A DNA stretch of 64,000 nucleotides, taken from assembly GCA_030144725.1 (NCBI GenBank), contig JASKMD010000024.1, forward strand, positions 6,769,682 through 6,833,681, given 5' to 3'. Position numbers and translations under genes: made by a program. The DNA comes from Haematococcus lacustris. Lineage: Eukaryota > Chlorophyta > Chlorophyceae > Chlamydomonadales > Haematococcaceae. Positions within the stretch are counted from its first letter, which is position 1; each line of letters begins with the position of its first letter. Positions 37,562 to 49,058 of this stretch are shown here, piece by piece. Below the pieces are notes generated by a model. It searched no databases and was not told where the DNA came from. It saw only the letters and a list, made by a program, of their open reading frames with translations.

Positions 37562-38771
37562 TCAAAAGAAAGAGAAAAGCATCGAGGTCAAGACCCGCCC
37601 AGACACCAGATTGCCCCGGCATGCGTGCGCACTGGGAAGCGTTTCAAAGACAATTGGCCCACCAGGCGAACTGCCTACAGCTTGAAAAGACGCTGGATCC
37701 TGGTATGTTGCATTTTGTAGTCTTGAGCCCCAACTTTTTTCCCGAGAGCTGCTCAATGTGCTCTTGGTGTGCAGCATCGTACCCTCGGGCCATTGAGGAA
37801 TGGGTTGTAAGTGGGGAAAGATGCTCTCTTGCACCACCACAGGCCTTGGTGGCAGCACTGCAACCCACAATAGGAAACGTCACAAATAACTCAGGTAACG
37901 CACCATGGAAGTGTACACAGCTGTGAAGGCTGGAGTGACAAGCAGGCTGACTGCGTTGCCCTATGTGGCTATCACCGTTAACAGCTGGTCTCGGAAGCAT
38001 AGCATGTGCCTACCTGCTTGTCATGCTGCACACCCACACCCCGCAGGAAAAGATAAGCCCACCGCCTTAAGCTTGGATACAACAGATGTCATGTCAGATC
38101 CAAAACAGGCCAGGGCACCCACTGCTGGTGCACAGCTCCAGCCTGAGCATGCCTGCTCAGTGCCCAGTGACTTGCACCACCTACCACTGCGGGCACCTCT
38201 CCCTCATGCAGACAGTGCGGTGAGCATGCAGCAAGACACCCCCCTCCAACAGCCTTTCAAGCAGCCAGACACCGCTGGCAGCCAGCAGAAGGAGCTGCCG
38301 CATGGGTGCATGGAGGCAGCGCAGCGTGAGGCTACAGCGGTCAATAGTGTTAAGAGGTCGCCATTGGCCGCACCCCCATGGAGGCTCAGCGCACAGCAAG
38401 CACAAGGCACAGCGTGCAAGCTGCACTTGGTGCCCAAGGCCACGGGTGCTGCGCCAGGAGCAGGGCGACCAGGCTCCTCAAAGCACGCCACAGGCCTGGC
38501 GGTGCGGTCCAGCTCGCTGGCAGCTGTACGGAAGCTGGCAGCTGCCCAGAAGCTGGCAGCCTCGCTGCTCGCAGCTGGCTGGGCTCCAGCTTGGCCAGGC
38601 CATGCAGTTGAGGGTGACCCTGTCTGGGTGGAGGACCAGTCAGTGACTGGTGTGTGGTAAGTGGAGCAGGGCGGCGCCAGCTATGGTGTGTGGTCAGCCT
38701 CCACCTCGCGTCCACACTACTGCCACCATGTCCATGTACATCCATCACATTCACTTCATCCAAGCATGTGT
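37562..38771 (+). CDS. Hypothetical gene fragment(s)
   Basis: An open stretch from about 37562 to 37893 reads MRAHWEAFQRQLAHQANCLQ, LHFVVLSPNFFPESCSMCSW and PRAIEEWVVSGERCSLAPP, and may end at a GTAACG donor. A second frame from the ATG at 37905 runs to 38660 (TAA) with RLTALPYVAITVNSWSRKHS and a long low-complexity tail rich in alanine. I recognise no family. Between two repeats in a transposon-rich region, an element-derived gene is as likely as a host gene. Confidence 0.3.
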
Positions 38772-39129
38772 CATGTCCTGACCATGCCTGTCTGGCCTCA
38801 GCAGCGGGCACCTAAATGACAGGAGCCATGGTGGCAGTGGAGGGGGCTTTGCAGTGTGGTGTGGGGTGCATGGCCCAGAGTAGCGGTAAGGGCCTCCCCG
38901 TCCTGCTGATTGCTGCTGCCTGACTACACGGCATTGATGCAACCAGCCAGGTGACGCTGACACCCTGAGCCTGTCGCTGCCTATAGATAGCTGTAGGATT
39001 GAGCAGGCTATCCCTACCTGGCCGGGCCTGCGCCTCTGGCTGCCCTCACCCAGCCCTGGCACTGCAAACCCCACTGCCATGTCACCTCTGCCATGAGCAC
39101 CCCACTACTCCTCATCAGGGAAGGGCAGG
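38772..39129 (+). repeat. Dispersed repeat D1, copy 2 (empty site of the 951-bp element)
   Basis: Contiguous version of the repeat that is split at 8843-9793. At about 38868-38880 it reads gtgcatggcccagagtagcgg where copy 1 carries the insertion. Confidence 0.85.
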
Positions 39130-39924
39130 CGCAGCGTTTGTTCCTGCCATGAGTGAAGTTGATGTGGGGTGAGTCACAGGGCGTGTATTGTCTGAGCTGA
39201 CGCCAGCTGTGCTGCCTGTGCTGCCTTGTCATGGTGTTGCGTGAGGTATGTCCGGTGCTGCCCACCGCATGCAGGCAAAGCAAGCAGCGCTACTGGGCGC
39301 TGTCCAGGTGCTGAAGCCGCTGGTTGCTCATGCCTGTCGATACTTGACTGATGAAGTGCTGCAAGCCGTGGTTGCCGGGGCGAGGAGGCGTGCAAGCAGT
39401 GACAATGACACGGCTTGCGGACAGCCTTGAGGGCGTGTGTACAGGCTTGGGGGCTTGAGTCATTGCAATGGTCATGTGCTAGGTGTTGCAGTGCCAGCGC
39501 AGCAGAGAGAGTGCAGGCAATGATAGGATGGCAGCATGCCCATGCCATGTCAGGAAAGCCAGACCATGACAGCTGTAAACTTCGATGTGATGTGTGTGTT
39601 ATTGCTTGCTGTTGACCTGAAATCCATTACACGTCCCAGAAGCACAGAGCGGATGACTAGGCCTGCAAATTACATACAGCCCAACGAAACTCATTCAACA
39701 TGGAACAACATATTGGGTAATCTCACTCAGCTGCTCCACTCAAGTTGAAGCATCCTCAGTCGCACCCTTGATGACTACCAGCCCCACACCGGTGGCACTC
39801 TTTCCCCCTAGACCCCTGGGCACCTCACCAATACTAACAGCTTACTGCGTACAAGGCTCACAACCTGCTTGGCTATCAGGCCTTATGCGTTATTGCGGGC
39901 CCAGCCATCAATGCCCCACCGGTA
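39130..39924. other. No gene recognised
   Basis: Short frames on both strands but no conserved block, splice pattern or repeat that I can support. Confidence 0.4.
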
Positions 39925-40320
39925 CTATGCAGCCCAGTGCAGCCTCTGCCTGCCCTTGGGCAGCCGGTCATTGACCCGCTTGTAGCCCTGCTGGTACTCC
40001 TTGCCAACGGTGGGCAGAGCCTCCAAGCCCTCATAGCTACACAGCTCCAGGGGGTGCTGCATGCTCTGCCCAATGCGCTGCAAGTTCAGGCATCCGTTGG
40101 TGTCCCGGTCCAGCCATCTGCCCCATGGGAGGGCCTGGGGTGGTGGGACTGGGCCAGGTGCAGCAAGGAGTGGTTGGGCAGGGGGAGGGGGAGGGGGTCC
40201 TGGGCAGGGGGGGCCGGGGCTGTGGGAGGGGGAGGGGGGTTGGGCGGCACCTCATGGCACCACAGCAGGCCCCGCACATACTTCCCATGCCGCTGGCTCC
40301 AGGCTGGGCGCACCAGCCAC
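39925..40320 (-). pseudogene. Fanzor/TnpB-like nuclease relic 2
   Basis: The fragment 40119-39925 reads RWLDRDTNGCLNLQRIGQSM, PLELCSYEGL and VGKEYQQGYKRVNDRLPKGR before a TAG. This aligns block for block with the C-terminus of relic 1 (DRDCNAAPNLQRAGES, PLELCWW, KGKEY). Just upstream, 40300-40250 reads WSQRHGKYVRGLLWCHE, equal to the block before RuvC-III in relic 1 (RWLMWCPWL). The blocks are separated by a G-rich insert of about 130 bp on the plus strand, possibly an intron. Earlier parts are not found, so this is a 5'-truncated relic. Confidence 0.6.
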
Positions 40321-40754
40321 TAGATCACCTGGCCTGCAAGGGGTACCCAGTCTGCGGGCCTAGACCGGTCACCTGGCCTGGTGTAGCTCACATGGCCGGG
40401 GGCCGTGAACAGACGAGCTGACACGACATGAGCACACAATTGAGGCGCGCAACAGTATCGAGCCACACACTGACCCACCCTCCCGCATGCTCGAGGCTGA
40501 GCACGGTAGGTAGCCAGCAACAAGAGATCGCAGTGTAGCCATCCCTCCCCTCCCCTACAATGCTGGTCAGGCCCTCAAACCGGGTCAGGGGCTGCAGAAG
40601 CGGGGAGCCAGCAGAAGGGGTTGATACACGTCGGGCCTGGCGACAGATGCCTAACACCCACCCCATTGCGCAGCCAGGATGTTGTTGTCAACAGGTTGCG
40701 CACTATAACTGGCGCCTATGTCGTCAGGCGCACCCGCGGGGCCGCTGTTGACGC

Positions 40755-41082
40755 TCATAACGGACACAACTGCAGGGCTGCCAGCTCCTCGTCTGCTCGA
40801 CTGTTGCGCGCCGCTGCTTGCACATCGAACCGCGCAAGTTCGACGCGCGGAACATCTGTAGCGGCACTTCTTGCCGCGAGGATGTCAGGCGGGATCAGGG
40901 ATTCGTCCACCGCCACTGCCTGGTCCTGCGGCGCTGGTACCGTGAGATGCGGCTGGCCAGGCTGCAGACGCTGCTTATATAAAGCTGCAGCCATGGCGGC
41001 GTTCCGCAGCCGTGCAGGGGGTTCAGCCAAGAGTGGGTGGCCGCCGGATCTTGAAGGAGCTGGTCCGTGCTCAACCATCCCG

Positions 41083-41114
<32 letters not shown>

Positions 41115-41624
41115 TGCTGCCTGAACCACTTGCTGCTGCTGCACCTGCTGTTCTTGTGCCTGCAGCGGCAAAGACGGCTGCTGCTGTAGCTGGAGTGCCT
41201 CTCCCTGTGATGCCAACAGCATATCAGCTGTGTGTGACCTTGTGTGTGATGCAGGAGGCAAGGGAAGGGCAGCTGGCATTACTTCCCCCGACCCCACCTC
41301 CTGCCCGTGGTCTAGTGCCCCACCTGGCCCCCTTGACCCTGGCCCCCTCAACCCTGGCCCCACCGCAAGCCTTGCACCAGCTGGCTGCCACCCCGACACC
41401 GCGTCAGTGTTGAAGCCGGCTGAGCAAGTGAGGTGGGGTGCAGTGCCCCCCTCAATGACGGTGGTAGACTGCTGCTCCTCTGCCGGAGCCAGCACCGTTG
41501 CAGCACCCCAGTGCATGCTGTCAGGTGCTGCACATGCCACCTCATTACTGATGGCAGGCGCGGCCTGTGACTGTTGGTGACACACAGCAGCAGGGCCAGC
41601 AGCTCCCGCCACTGTCACGTTCAC
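40755..41624 (-). CDS. Hypothetical glutamine-rich protein exon
   Basis: A 290-codon open frame with a polyglutamine tract coded by CAG/CTG repeats (41084-41113) and a C-terminal part that looks coding: AAALYKQRLQPGQPHLTVPA, VDESLIPPDILAARSAATDV and VELARFDVQAAARNSRADEE, ending at TGA. The upstream end has no ATG and probably continues into an earlier exon. No family recognised. Confidence 0.4.
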
Positions 41625-41875
41625 TCGCCGGTAACGCTCAGCTCTGGCTCGTTGACCTAGCGCGCTGGCAGCCGGCCGCCAGGACGCAGCAGCGCCTACG
41701 TGCCACAGGCAGCATGGGACAGTGAGGCAGGCAGCGGTCTGAAGCTGCCCAGCTATGCGGCGCAGGTGTGTGACCGACCACCCAAGGCCCAGTAGCAGCA
41801 GCAGCAGCAGCAGCCTGTGGCACAGTAGTGTGTGTCCCCATTTCAGCTATCCTTAGCTTACAGTTATTGCATGTT

Positions 41876-42040
41876 CATCATGCCAACCCCTAGGCTATAC
41901 CCTGGGGCACGGGTTGGGCAATAGTGTAGGTGGAAGGCGCCCATGCCATGTAGCTCCATGCAGACAAAACACCACCCCTAGTGAGAAGACCACCCTGCTT
42001 TTGCCTTTACGGGCTGATGAGGGAGGTGCTGCGACTTCCA
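41876..42040 (+). repeat. Dispersed repeat D2, copy 2
   Basis: Same orientation as 32757-32935. It shares gcaatagtgtaggtggaagg and flanking blocks; it is more diverged toward the right. Confidence 0.75.
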
Positions 42041-42044
42041 GCTG

Positions 42045-42378
42045 CTAACTGCCTGTGCTCCTGTTGGCCAGGATGGGCTCACCAGCCATCCAAGGCGTAG
42101 TTGCCTCCTGCTGGGCGCAGCACTTGACATAAGGCAGGTCATGGAGGAGGCTTGCACGAGTTGAAGCCAGCTCCATGAAAAGCTCTACTTTCACCCCACA
42201 TGCTGCAGCTGCAGACACCCATGCGTCCTTGCTTCCTGCCAGGGGGCTGTTGGACAATTTCCTTGCTGTGGCTACAGCCGCTGGACCCAGCGCACGCTGC
42301 AAGCTGCGGTACGCCCTAACAGCCTCAAAGTAGGTTGAGACAATGCCATCTTCCTGCGGCAAGCCAAAGCCTCTCATG
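42045..42378 (-). CDS. Hypothetical exon
   Basis: From an ATG at 42378 the frame reads RGFGLPQEDGIVSTYFEAVR, RALGPAAVATARKLSNSPLA and VKVELFMELASTRASLLHDL. Composition is protein-like and the strand matches the 40755-41624 exon, so both may belong to one gene, but no splice model joins them. Not recognised. Confidence 0.35.
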
Positions 42379-42874
42379 GTTTGTGTCGCGTGATGCCGCT
42401 CCCTATGGGTGTCCCGACCCTCTAGTGGATGTGAATCTGGCCAGCGCAATGGCTTATGGCACAGTCTCTTGCATTGGAACGGCTAGCTCAAAAGAGCGGC
42501 GCACCTGGGGTTTGGGCTGCGCTCCGGGGCGCGACGCTTGCGACACACGAGTCGCCCTCTGAGGCAAAACAATCAGTGCGGGGGAACGTGGCAGATTCGA
42601 CGGGTTTGCAAGGTTCCCGGCAGGTTTCGTGTTAAGGTGGACTGAGTGCATAGCACGCCTTGCGGTTCAATCGTGTCGTGTGCTGCGAAGGCAATGCGTA
42701 TCGACTAGCCATGCTTATGCAAGCACAGATACGCTAGTGTTTAGGCCCAGTAGGCAAATAACTGATGCTACAGCGAGCTCAGTAGTCTGATGTAATGGTA
42801 ACACGTACATCAGGCAACAAATGTCAAAAGAAAGGAATTTAGGTCAGTAATCCGCCCGCAGTATGGCTTGCGGT

Positions 42875-42879
42875 TTACA
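42875..42879 (-). terminator. TGTAA polyadenylation signal, probably of the DUF789 gene
   Basis: TGTAA on the minus strand about 435 bp beyond the DUF789 stop codon at 43314. Confidence 0.4.
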
Positions 42880-43313
42880 CGCTCCCTTGCATAGTATGCA
42901 AAGATACATACTCCCTTCCATGAAAATGTACATGCAATTGTGTGCCAGTCAGCAATGGCCAGCAGCTGTTGCCAGCAGGTGGTGGAAGCAATGCGGGACT
43001 CCCAACAGCGACCACACCTGCAGCTGCCCAGGTTGACATCCCTGCTTGTAGCACACTGTTTTCCATGGTGAAGCCTTGTCCAAGATGCCATGCCCGCATG
43101 GTGGTGAAGCCTTTTCTCCCACCGCCCTTGCAGCGGCAGCTAGTCCACTCACTACCCCACTCCCACACAGACGGGCTCAAGCAGAAGCCATGTCACAGCC
43201 ACCACCCAACATGCCACTCCATGCTGGCATGGCCACACAACTCAACACAGCTGCCAGCCCTGGCTGCCACTTGCTGCCTGCATTGCAGCTGCTGCTGCGT
43301 GCCCAGGGCCACC

Positions 43314-46300
43314 TCAGGTGCGCGCTATGCTGCGCGAGTCAAAGAATTCAAAATCAGGGTGCCGCAACCGCAACTCCTCAGCGCCCATCTGCCCCAGCAG
43401 CCGCAGCCCATGGCCACGAGCCAGCCTCTCTGCTGTTGTCTGCAGCTCCGACAGATGAGCCTGGAATTGGAGGTCCATCTGCTGTGCCTGCACTTGCTGC
43501 CACCTAGGCTGGCCCGTGGGGGTCCAGGCTCCATAGCCCGCGCTGCCTGCTGCCTGCTGTGCCTCCTCCTGCCCTCGCAGCACGCTGGTCACCTGCCCCC
43601 CTGGCCCATCCACCGTCAGCGGCTCCAGCCAGCGCTCCCCGAACATGTTATACCACTTCAAGCCCACAATGCCCACCGGGAGCACCTGCATGGGCCGCTG
43701 CTGGCCGTCCTGCAGCGCAGCCAGCGTGTTCTGTATGCTTGCCACCAAGGGTGCAAAGCTGTGGAAGGTGAGGAAACGGGCGTTCAGGGGCGCGTCTGGG
43801 ATGCGGTACACGGGGTACCAGGCCACCGCATACCAAGACGCCGGGTGCAGGTCAGCGATGTGCATGGCGTGCAGCACACCACCACCTGCCCCGCCCTGAG
43901 GGTCTGCCAGCTGGGCTGGTCCAGGGCCCAGGCCTGGAGTGCTGCTGGAGGCTGGGCCCCCGCTGCCTGCGTCCAAGGACGGGCCACGGCTGGGTGGCCG
44001 GCTGCTGCTGGCGCTGCTGTCTCTACCGCCTTGTGTGCTGCCAGCCAGCTGACGGTGCTGCCCAGGGGCCTGGGTAAAGGACTCTGACTCTGGGGCGGTG
44101 GCAGGAGCTTGGGCTGGTATGCCAGTGGCGGTGGTGGTGGTGGTTGTGCGGGGTGCGGCTGCTGCGGCTTGCTGGCGGGCCAGCAGGCTGATGTGCTCGT
44201 ACAGGGGGTAGCGGTTGAATGGCAGTTCTGTCTCAAAATGCTCAAACCGCAGGTGCATGTGTTTGGGCCAGCCCTCCGTGTCGCTGACATACAGGCGGCT
44301 GGTGCCAGGGTCCTGCAGCCAGCCAGCCGGGCAGGCAGGAGCAGCAGCAGCCCCTGGTGGTCCCCCAGTCGCCAGCCCCACACAGCCAGCCCCACACTCA
44401 CCAGACCGACGTCTTACATGGCATGCGCGCCCATGCAGCAGGTGTGCTGTTGCTGGTGTTGCTGGTGTTGCTGCACTGGTCATTGAGCGAGCGAGCACTG
44501 CGCTGCACAGCTGGAGCTGCCGCTGCAGGCAGGCTTGATTGCCTGGCAGCTAGAGGGACACACTGCACCCACATGGAGCAGCTGGCTAGGTCGAGCTGCT
44601 GAGAGGTCTAGCGAATGAGGGGCCCTCAATTGCCACCTCTGCCACCTTCATTACGTGGCTGCCCTGATTTGCTGAAGGCTGGCTTCTCAGCGTTCGCTGC
44701 TGCCCCATGCTGCTGTTCGCATGCACTGCACACACCCCTCTCCACACACACCCCATTGCTCTGCCGCACTTCCTATCCGCCGCAGCCTAGCAGCTATAGC
44801 AGCAGTGCGTCAGGGGGTAGAGCAGCCCAGCGTTTGGCTGAGCATTACGGGGAGCCAAAGGCAGCGACGACCCACCCGGGGAGATGCAGCGGTGAAGAGC
44901 TGGATGGCCGACAGGTAGGGCACGAAGTAGCACAGGGAGGGTCCCCTGGCACCCCCTAGGGTGTAGACCTACAGGGGCAGGGGGCCAGGGCAGCCACTGC
45001 CAGCAGGGAGTCCACATAGCCTTGCCACCCAGCAGTTCAGTTGCCCACCCAAGGTGGGTAGGGGGCTGTGGGTGTGTTGGGGAGCAGCACATTGGTTGCG
45101 GCCAGGGCTACTCGACATGGAGGCGAGGAAGGCAGATTAGTTAGTTGGTTGGTTGAAGGCCTGTCTAGTGTCACAGAGCCTGTGGCTGACAGCGGCTACT
45201 CCATCAGGGTGGGGAGTACAGGCGCTTGATGTGGACCTACACCTACACAGGCTGTACAACCAGCAACAGCAAAGCCTCCCAGTACAACAGACAGCGACAG
45301 TCACGAGGGGGCCCTGGTGGCAGCAGTCAGCAGCACGGCCCCAGCTCCAGCTGGTTTCCTGCTGGCTGCATGGTCTAGTCAACCATGTGATGGTGACGAC
45401 CATGCTAGTCAACCATGTGATGGTGACGATGACAAGAAGTGTGGCCCCTGCAGGCCTGGCTGCAATCCACCCTGCAGCCCACCTCTCTCCCATACACGCT
45501 GGGCTCAGCGTAAAAGCGCCACACCGCGTCCAGCGTCAAGCTGCGCAGCGCCTGGGCCACAGGCTGGCCGCTGCAGTCCAAGGAGATCATGGGGGTCACC
45601 TGCACCATCAGCCGCTCCAGGTCGGAGGAGGCGGAGGGCTGGTGGGACAGCTGCTGCTGCGGCCCGGGTGCGGTGCAGGGCTGCCCGCCGCCTTCTTGAC
45701 CCATCCCCCGGGTGTGGCTGGGAGCAGGACGTGAGGAGGAGCGGGGCTGGGCTGCAGGCTGCTGGTAAGATAGCTGCTGCTGGGGGTGCTGTGGCGGCTG
45801 CGACGGCTGCGGCTGGTGTTGTGGCTGCTGCTGCGAGATGGGCAACAGCAAGTCGTCCATGCTGCCCTTGCCTTGGCCCTTCACATAGGTGCCGTTGCGG
45901 CCCCCTGTAGGCCACTTGCCCACAGCAGCTGGGACAAGGCTGCTGTAACTGCTTCGCCCGCCTTTATGACTGTGAGCAAAACCAGTGTCACGGCCAGGGG
46001 CAAAGCCACCCAGGCCACGCTGCTGATGTGCGCCTGCACCCTTGGCAAGGCTGGCGCTGCCTGCCCCTGCCTCGCCCTGCTGCATGCCAGGGCTGTGGCT
46101 TGCAGGACCCTGCAGTGCTGCGGGCTGGGTGTTCAAACTGGCTGCACTGTAGCTGTGGCGGAGCTTGGCCTGGTGCCCCACGTCCGAGTCAAGCTGTGGC
46201 TGTAGTAGCAGCTGCGTTAGTGGGTAGGCAGGCAGACCCACTGGCCCGCTGTGCCCACTAGCATGCGGCAGCCCTGCCATGTCTATGCTGCTGTCCTTGG

Positions 46301-46682
46301 CCCCAGCAGCACCAACTGGCTGGAGGCTGTCGGGAAAGGCTGGACTGGAGCCGAGGCTGGAGGCTCGCTTGTGGTGCCCATTGGCCGTTGGGTACCAGGG
46401 CTGATTGCCGCTGTGGGCCCCATGCATCCCATTCCTGATGCGGCCATTCACGCCCTTGCTGGTGGGTGGAAGCAGGCCGCTGCTGCACTCTGGTTGTGAG
46501 GGCTGGCGGGGCATGCTCTCTACCGCTGTGCTACCCACTGCCTGGCTGCTGGGCTGGCAGTTGTTGTGAGGGCCGGCAGCCTCCTGATGCCCAGCAGCGT
46601 GCCTCACTACAGGGCAGGCCAAATCTTTGGTCAGGCGGCTACCCAGCTTGGTGGGTGTTGCACAACAGCTAGGCGGCAGCAC
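43314..46682 (-). CDS. DUF789 family protein
   Basis: Plant-type protein family of unknown function. Exons in phase: about 46682-45483, 44968-44876, 44312-43314. The first exon holds a long low-complexity N-terminus rich in Q, S, P and G, then the domain start SSDLERLMVQVTPMISLDCS and LTLDAVWRFYAEPSVYGRE. Exon 2 gives GPSLCYFVPYLSAIQLFTAA. Exon 3 gives TSRLYVSDTEGWPKHMHLRF, an inserted low-complexity loop, MHIADLHPASWYAVAWYPVY, RIPDAPLNARFLTFHSF and the end HPDFEFFDSRS. The true start is unclear: the frame is open to 46682 without an ATG there (first ATG is at ESMPRQ), so an upstream exon is possible. No membrane segment or signal peptide seen. Confidence 0.85.
45383..45433. repeat. 25-bp tandem duplication in DUF789 intron
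   Basis: ctagtcaaccatgtgatggt occurs twice in succession with a gacgac/gacgat tail. Confidence 0.8.
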
Positions 46683-47655
46683 AGATCACATTGGAATGGA
46701 GCGGCACTTGCGCAGTCCTACACGAGGTAGCACTAAGTGAACTAGTTGTTAAGGAACAAAGGTGGACTCCTATGAATGTTAAGCTGCTAAGATGCAAATG
46801 CAGCTATGAGTGGGCAATGGCGTGGGCTATCTGCTCTCCTGGCCACCTTGGATGGAATTGGAGCTTATGTTGTCGTTAAGGCCGGCTTGCATGACCAGCG
46901 GCTCCATGGCAGGAGGCTGGTGCTGCTGCCGGCTGCTGGCTAACGTTTGTGACCACAACGACAGCTGCGTGTCATCCAGTGCTGGCGTAGGGCTGACGGC
47001 AGTGACAGACAGTGCCACTGTTCCTACGCAAGGCAGCTGCCCTGCTGTGTCGATGTTGAAAGATTGCTCCTGCAGGCAAGTACATGAGGATCTATTGGGA
47101 ACAGCTGCATGACCCCATGACGGACGAAGCCAGATCACCTGCTGCAAGTCTGATACAGCGCGTGACCCAGGCGCCTTAACGAGGAATCGAAACGAACAGG
47201 TCGCTTCCTGGTCTATCGCGGGAAGGCTGCGGCTGCCACGCTCCTGGGTTACGAGGTCGAGCGTGCAGAAAGGTCAAGAGCTAAAAGCTGTAGAGGCTGG
47301 CGCAAGCTGTCGCTGCTTCCAACTGCTCAAAGACGAGGTCTGCGATGCCCTGCGCACGTAGAGGAGAAACGTCCATGGGACGTCGCTACTAACGTGTTGT
47401 CGCTGTGCAGCTGTGTCCGGACCGGGGGTATCAGCGGCGATGGCGCAAGTGTGCACTCGGGTTCTCAGGCAATGCGTCAAGTTTTGCTGGTTTGCTCTTC
47501 CTGACAAGCCAGGGTCTGAGCCAAACTAACGCCACACGGACTTGCGACACTTTAATTGTTTTCTCGCAAATGGGCAAACTATTCACGTAAAGAAGCGCAA
47601 TGCGCTATCTGCAACACTGTCTAATGCGCTGAGTGCACACACCTTGTTGCCGCCA
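46683..47655. other. Intergenic region between divergent DUF789 and kinase genes
   Basis: About 970 bp between the DUF789 5' end (minus) and the kinase start (plus), so it should hold two divergent promoters. I see no conserved coding block; an unrecognised DUF789 first exon could lie here. Confidence 0.4.
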
Positions 47656-48930
47656 ATGGCCACACCAACCCACAAGCCAATCCTGCTGTTGCTGAAGGGC
47701 CACCCGTGTTCTGGGAAATCGTCCATAGCAGCGTAGGCTACATTGCGCCACCATGCCTGATCCCAACAGCTCAAGTTTTGGCTCAGGTTGAACTCACAGC
47801 TTCGATATGTGTTTTATACAGGGGTGCTGCGGAGCAGTTGGGCTGGCCACTGGCAGATAAAGACGACGTACGGGACCAGCTGCAGTTATTGGCAGCATGG
47901 GTGGACGCGGCAGCCTTAAACACTGCTGCCTATTCATGCATGTTCAGCTTTGCCTCCCGACAGCTATCCCTTGGCCTCAGTGTTGTCGTGGATTGCCCAC
48001 TTGCACGCCTCCACCTCTACCAAACAGCACAAGAGCTCGCCAGACAAGTAAGCCTGGAGCCCCACCCTGCCGCCCTCACTGCCAGCCCCATGACACGTGT
48101 AAGCACCCCCATAGATGTGCCCACTGAAGTACAGTCACCAGCCATCTCCTCTCACTCCACGTCACCCTGTAGCACACCACTGCCTGCAGCACGGCGCCAG
48201 AGTCCTGCTAGTGGAGTGTGTGTGCGCTGACGAGGCCACCTGGAGAGCTCGGCTGGAGCAGCGCAATGCCTTGCAACCCCCTGCGGCCTGCCACAAGCCT
48301 GCCTCCTGGGCTGAGCTGACGAGCCTGATCAACAGGTGGGGGTTACAGGTGGCTGCCAAGCTGTGCTGCCAGGCTGTTGTCAGGCATGCCGCCCATCCCT
48401 GCAGCCAACATTCAAGTAAGCAGCTGTGGAGCTGCTCAGCCTCTCTCACACTTTAGGAGTTCAGAAGGGAAGCCCCACACTGTTCACACTGGCCATGTTG
48501 ATGGCCAGGTGCTGCTGGTGTACTGCTTGGCTCTTGAGGCTCCTCCTGTGCTTGCTGTCTGTCCCTGCTGCCCACCTCCCCACCTATGTTGAATGGGCAG
48601 GAGTGCAGAAAGGAGTGCCATGGGTGGAGGGAGACAGGGGTGGAGGGGCAAGTCTGGGGTGTTGGGGACTGGCGGCGAGGCAGGGGGCAGGGGCCTGCCG
48701 ACTTGTCCCCCTCCCTTGTTTGTGGGCGTGCTGTGGGTGTGGCCTGCCTCGCCATCCTTCCCCTCATGCCTGCTGCTGGTCGCTGCAGCTACGAGGGGTG
48801 CTGGGCGTGGAACCAGGCGCTGCCCGACCTGCCCCAGCTGCGTGTAGACACGGCAGCTGTGGACATTCAAGCGGCTGTAGCGATGGTGGTACACTTTGTA
48901 GCACAACAGTGCTCTGCAACCGGCCAGTGA
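47656..48930 (+). CDS. Small P-loop kinase-like ATPase
   Basis: Four exons in phase: 47656-47732, 47822-48047, 48190-48335, 48789-48930 (TGA); 196 residues. Near the N-terminus is a Walker A motif, LLLKGHPCSGKSS, then LGWPLADKDDVRDQLQ, a typical substrate/lid segment of AAA_33-type predicted kinases, and LSVVVDCPLARLHLYQTAQE as the Walker B strand. Later blocks are VLLVECVCADEATWRARLEQ and RLEQRN with a basic residue near the nucleotide. The C-terminus reads SYEGCWAWNQALPDLPQLRV and a predicted helix. No targeting peptide is evident. The substrate cannot be told from sequence; relatives in plants are annotated only as P-loop NTPases. Confidence 0.82.
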
Positions 48931-49058
48931 TGGGTGCTGCCGCTGGCAGCAACAGCCGAGAGCACAGACGTGGATAGGCTGAAGCCACGGCTCAGTGGCT
49001 GGGTCCAAGGGCCTGCATTGCCGGCCTGGGTCAGGGGGCCAGCAGCCCTGGGGTGGGC

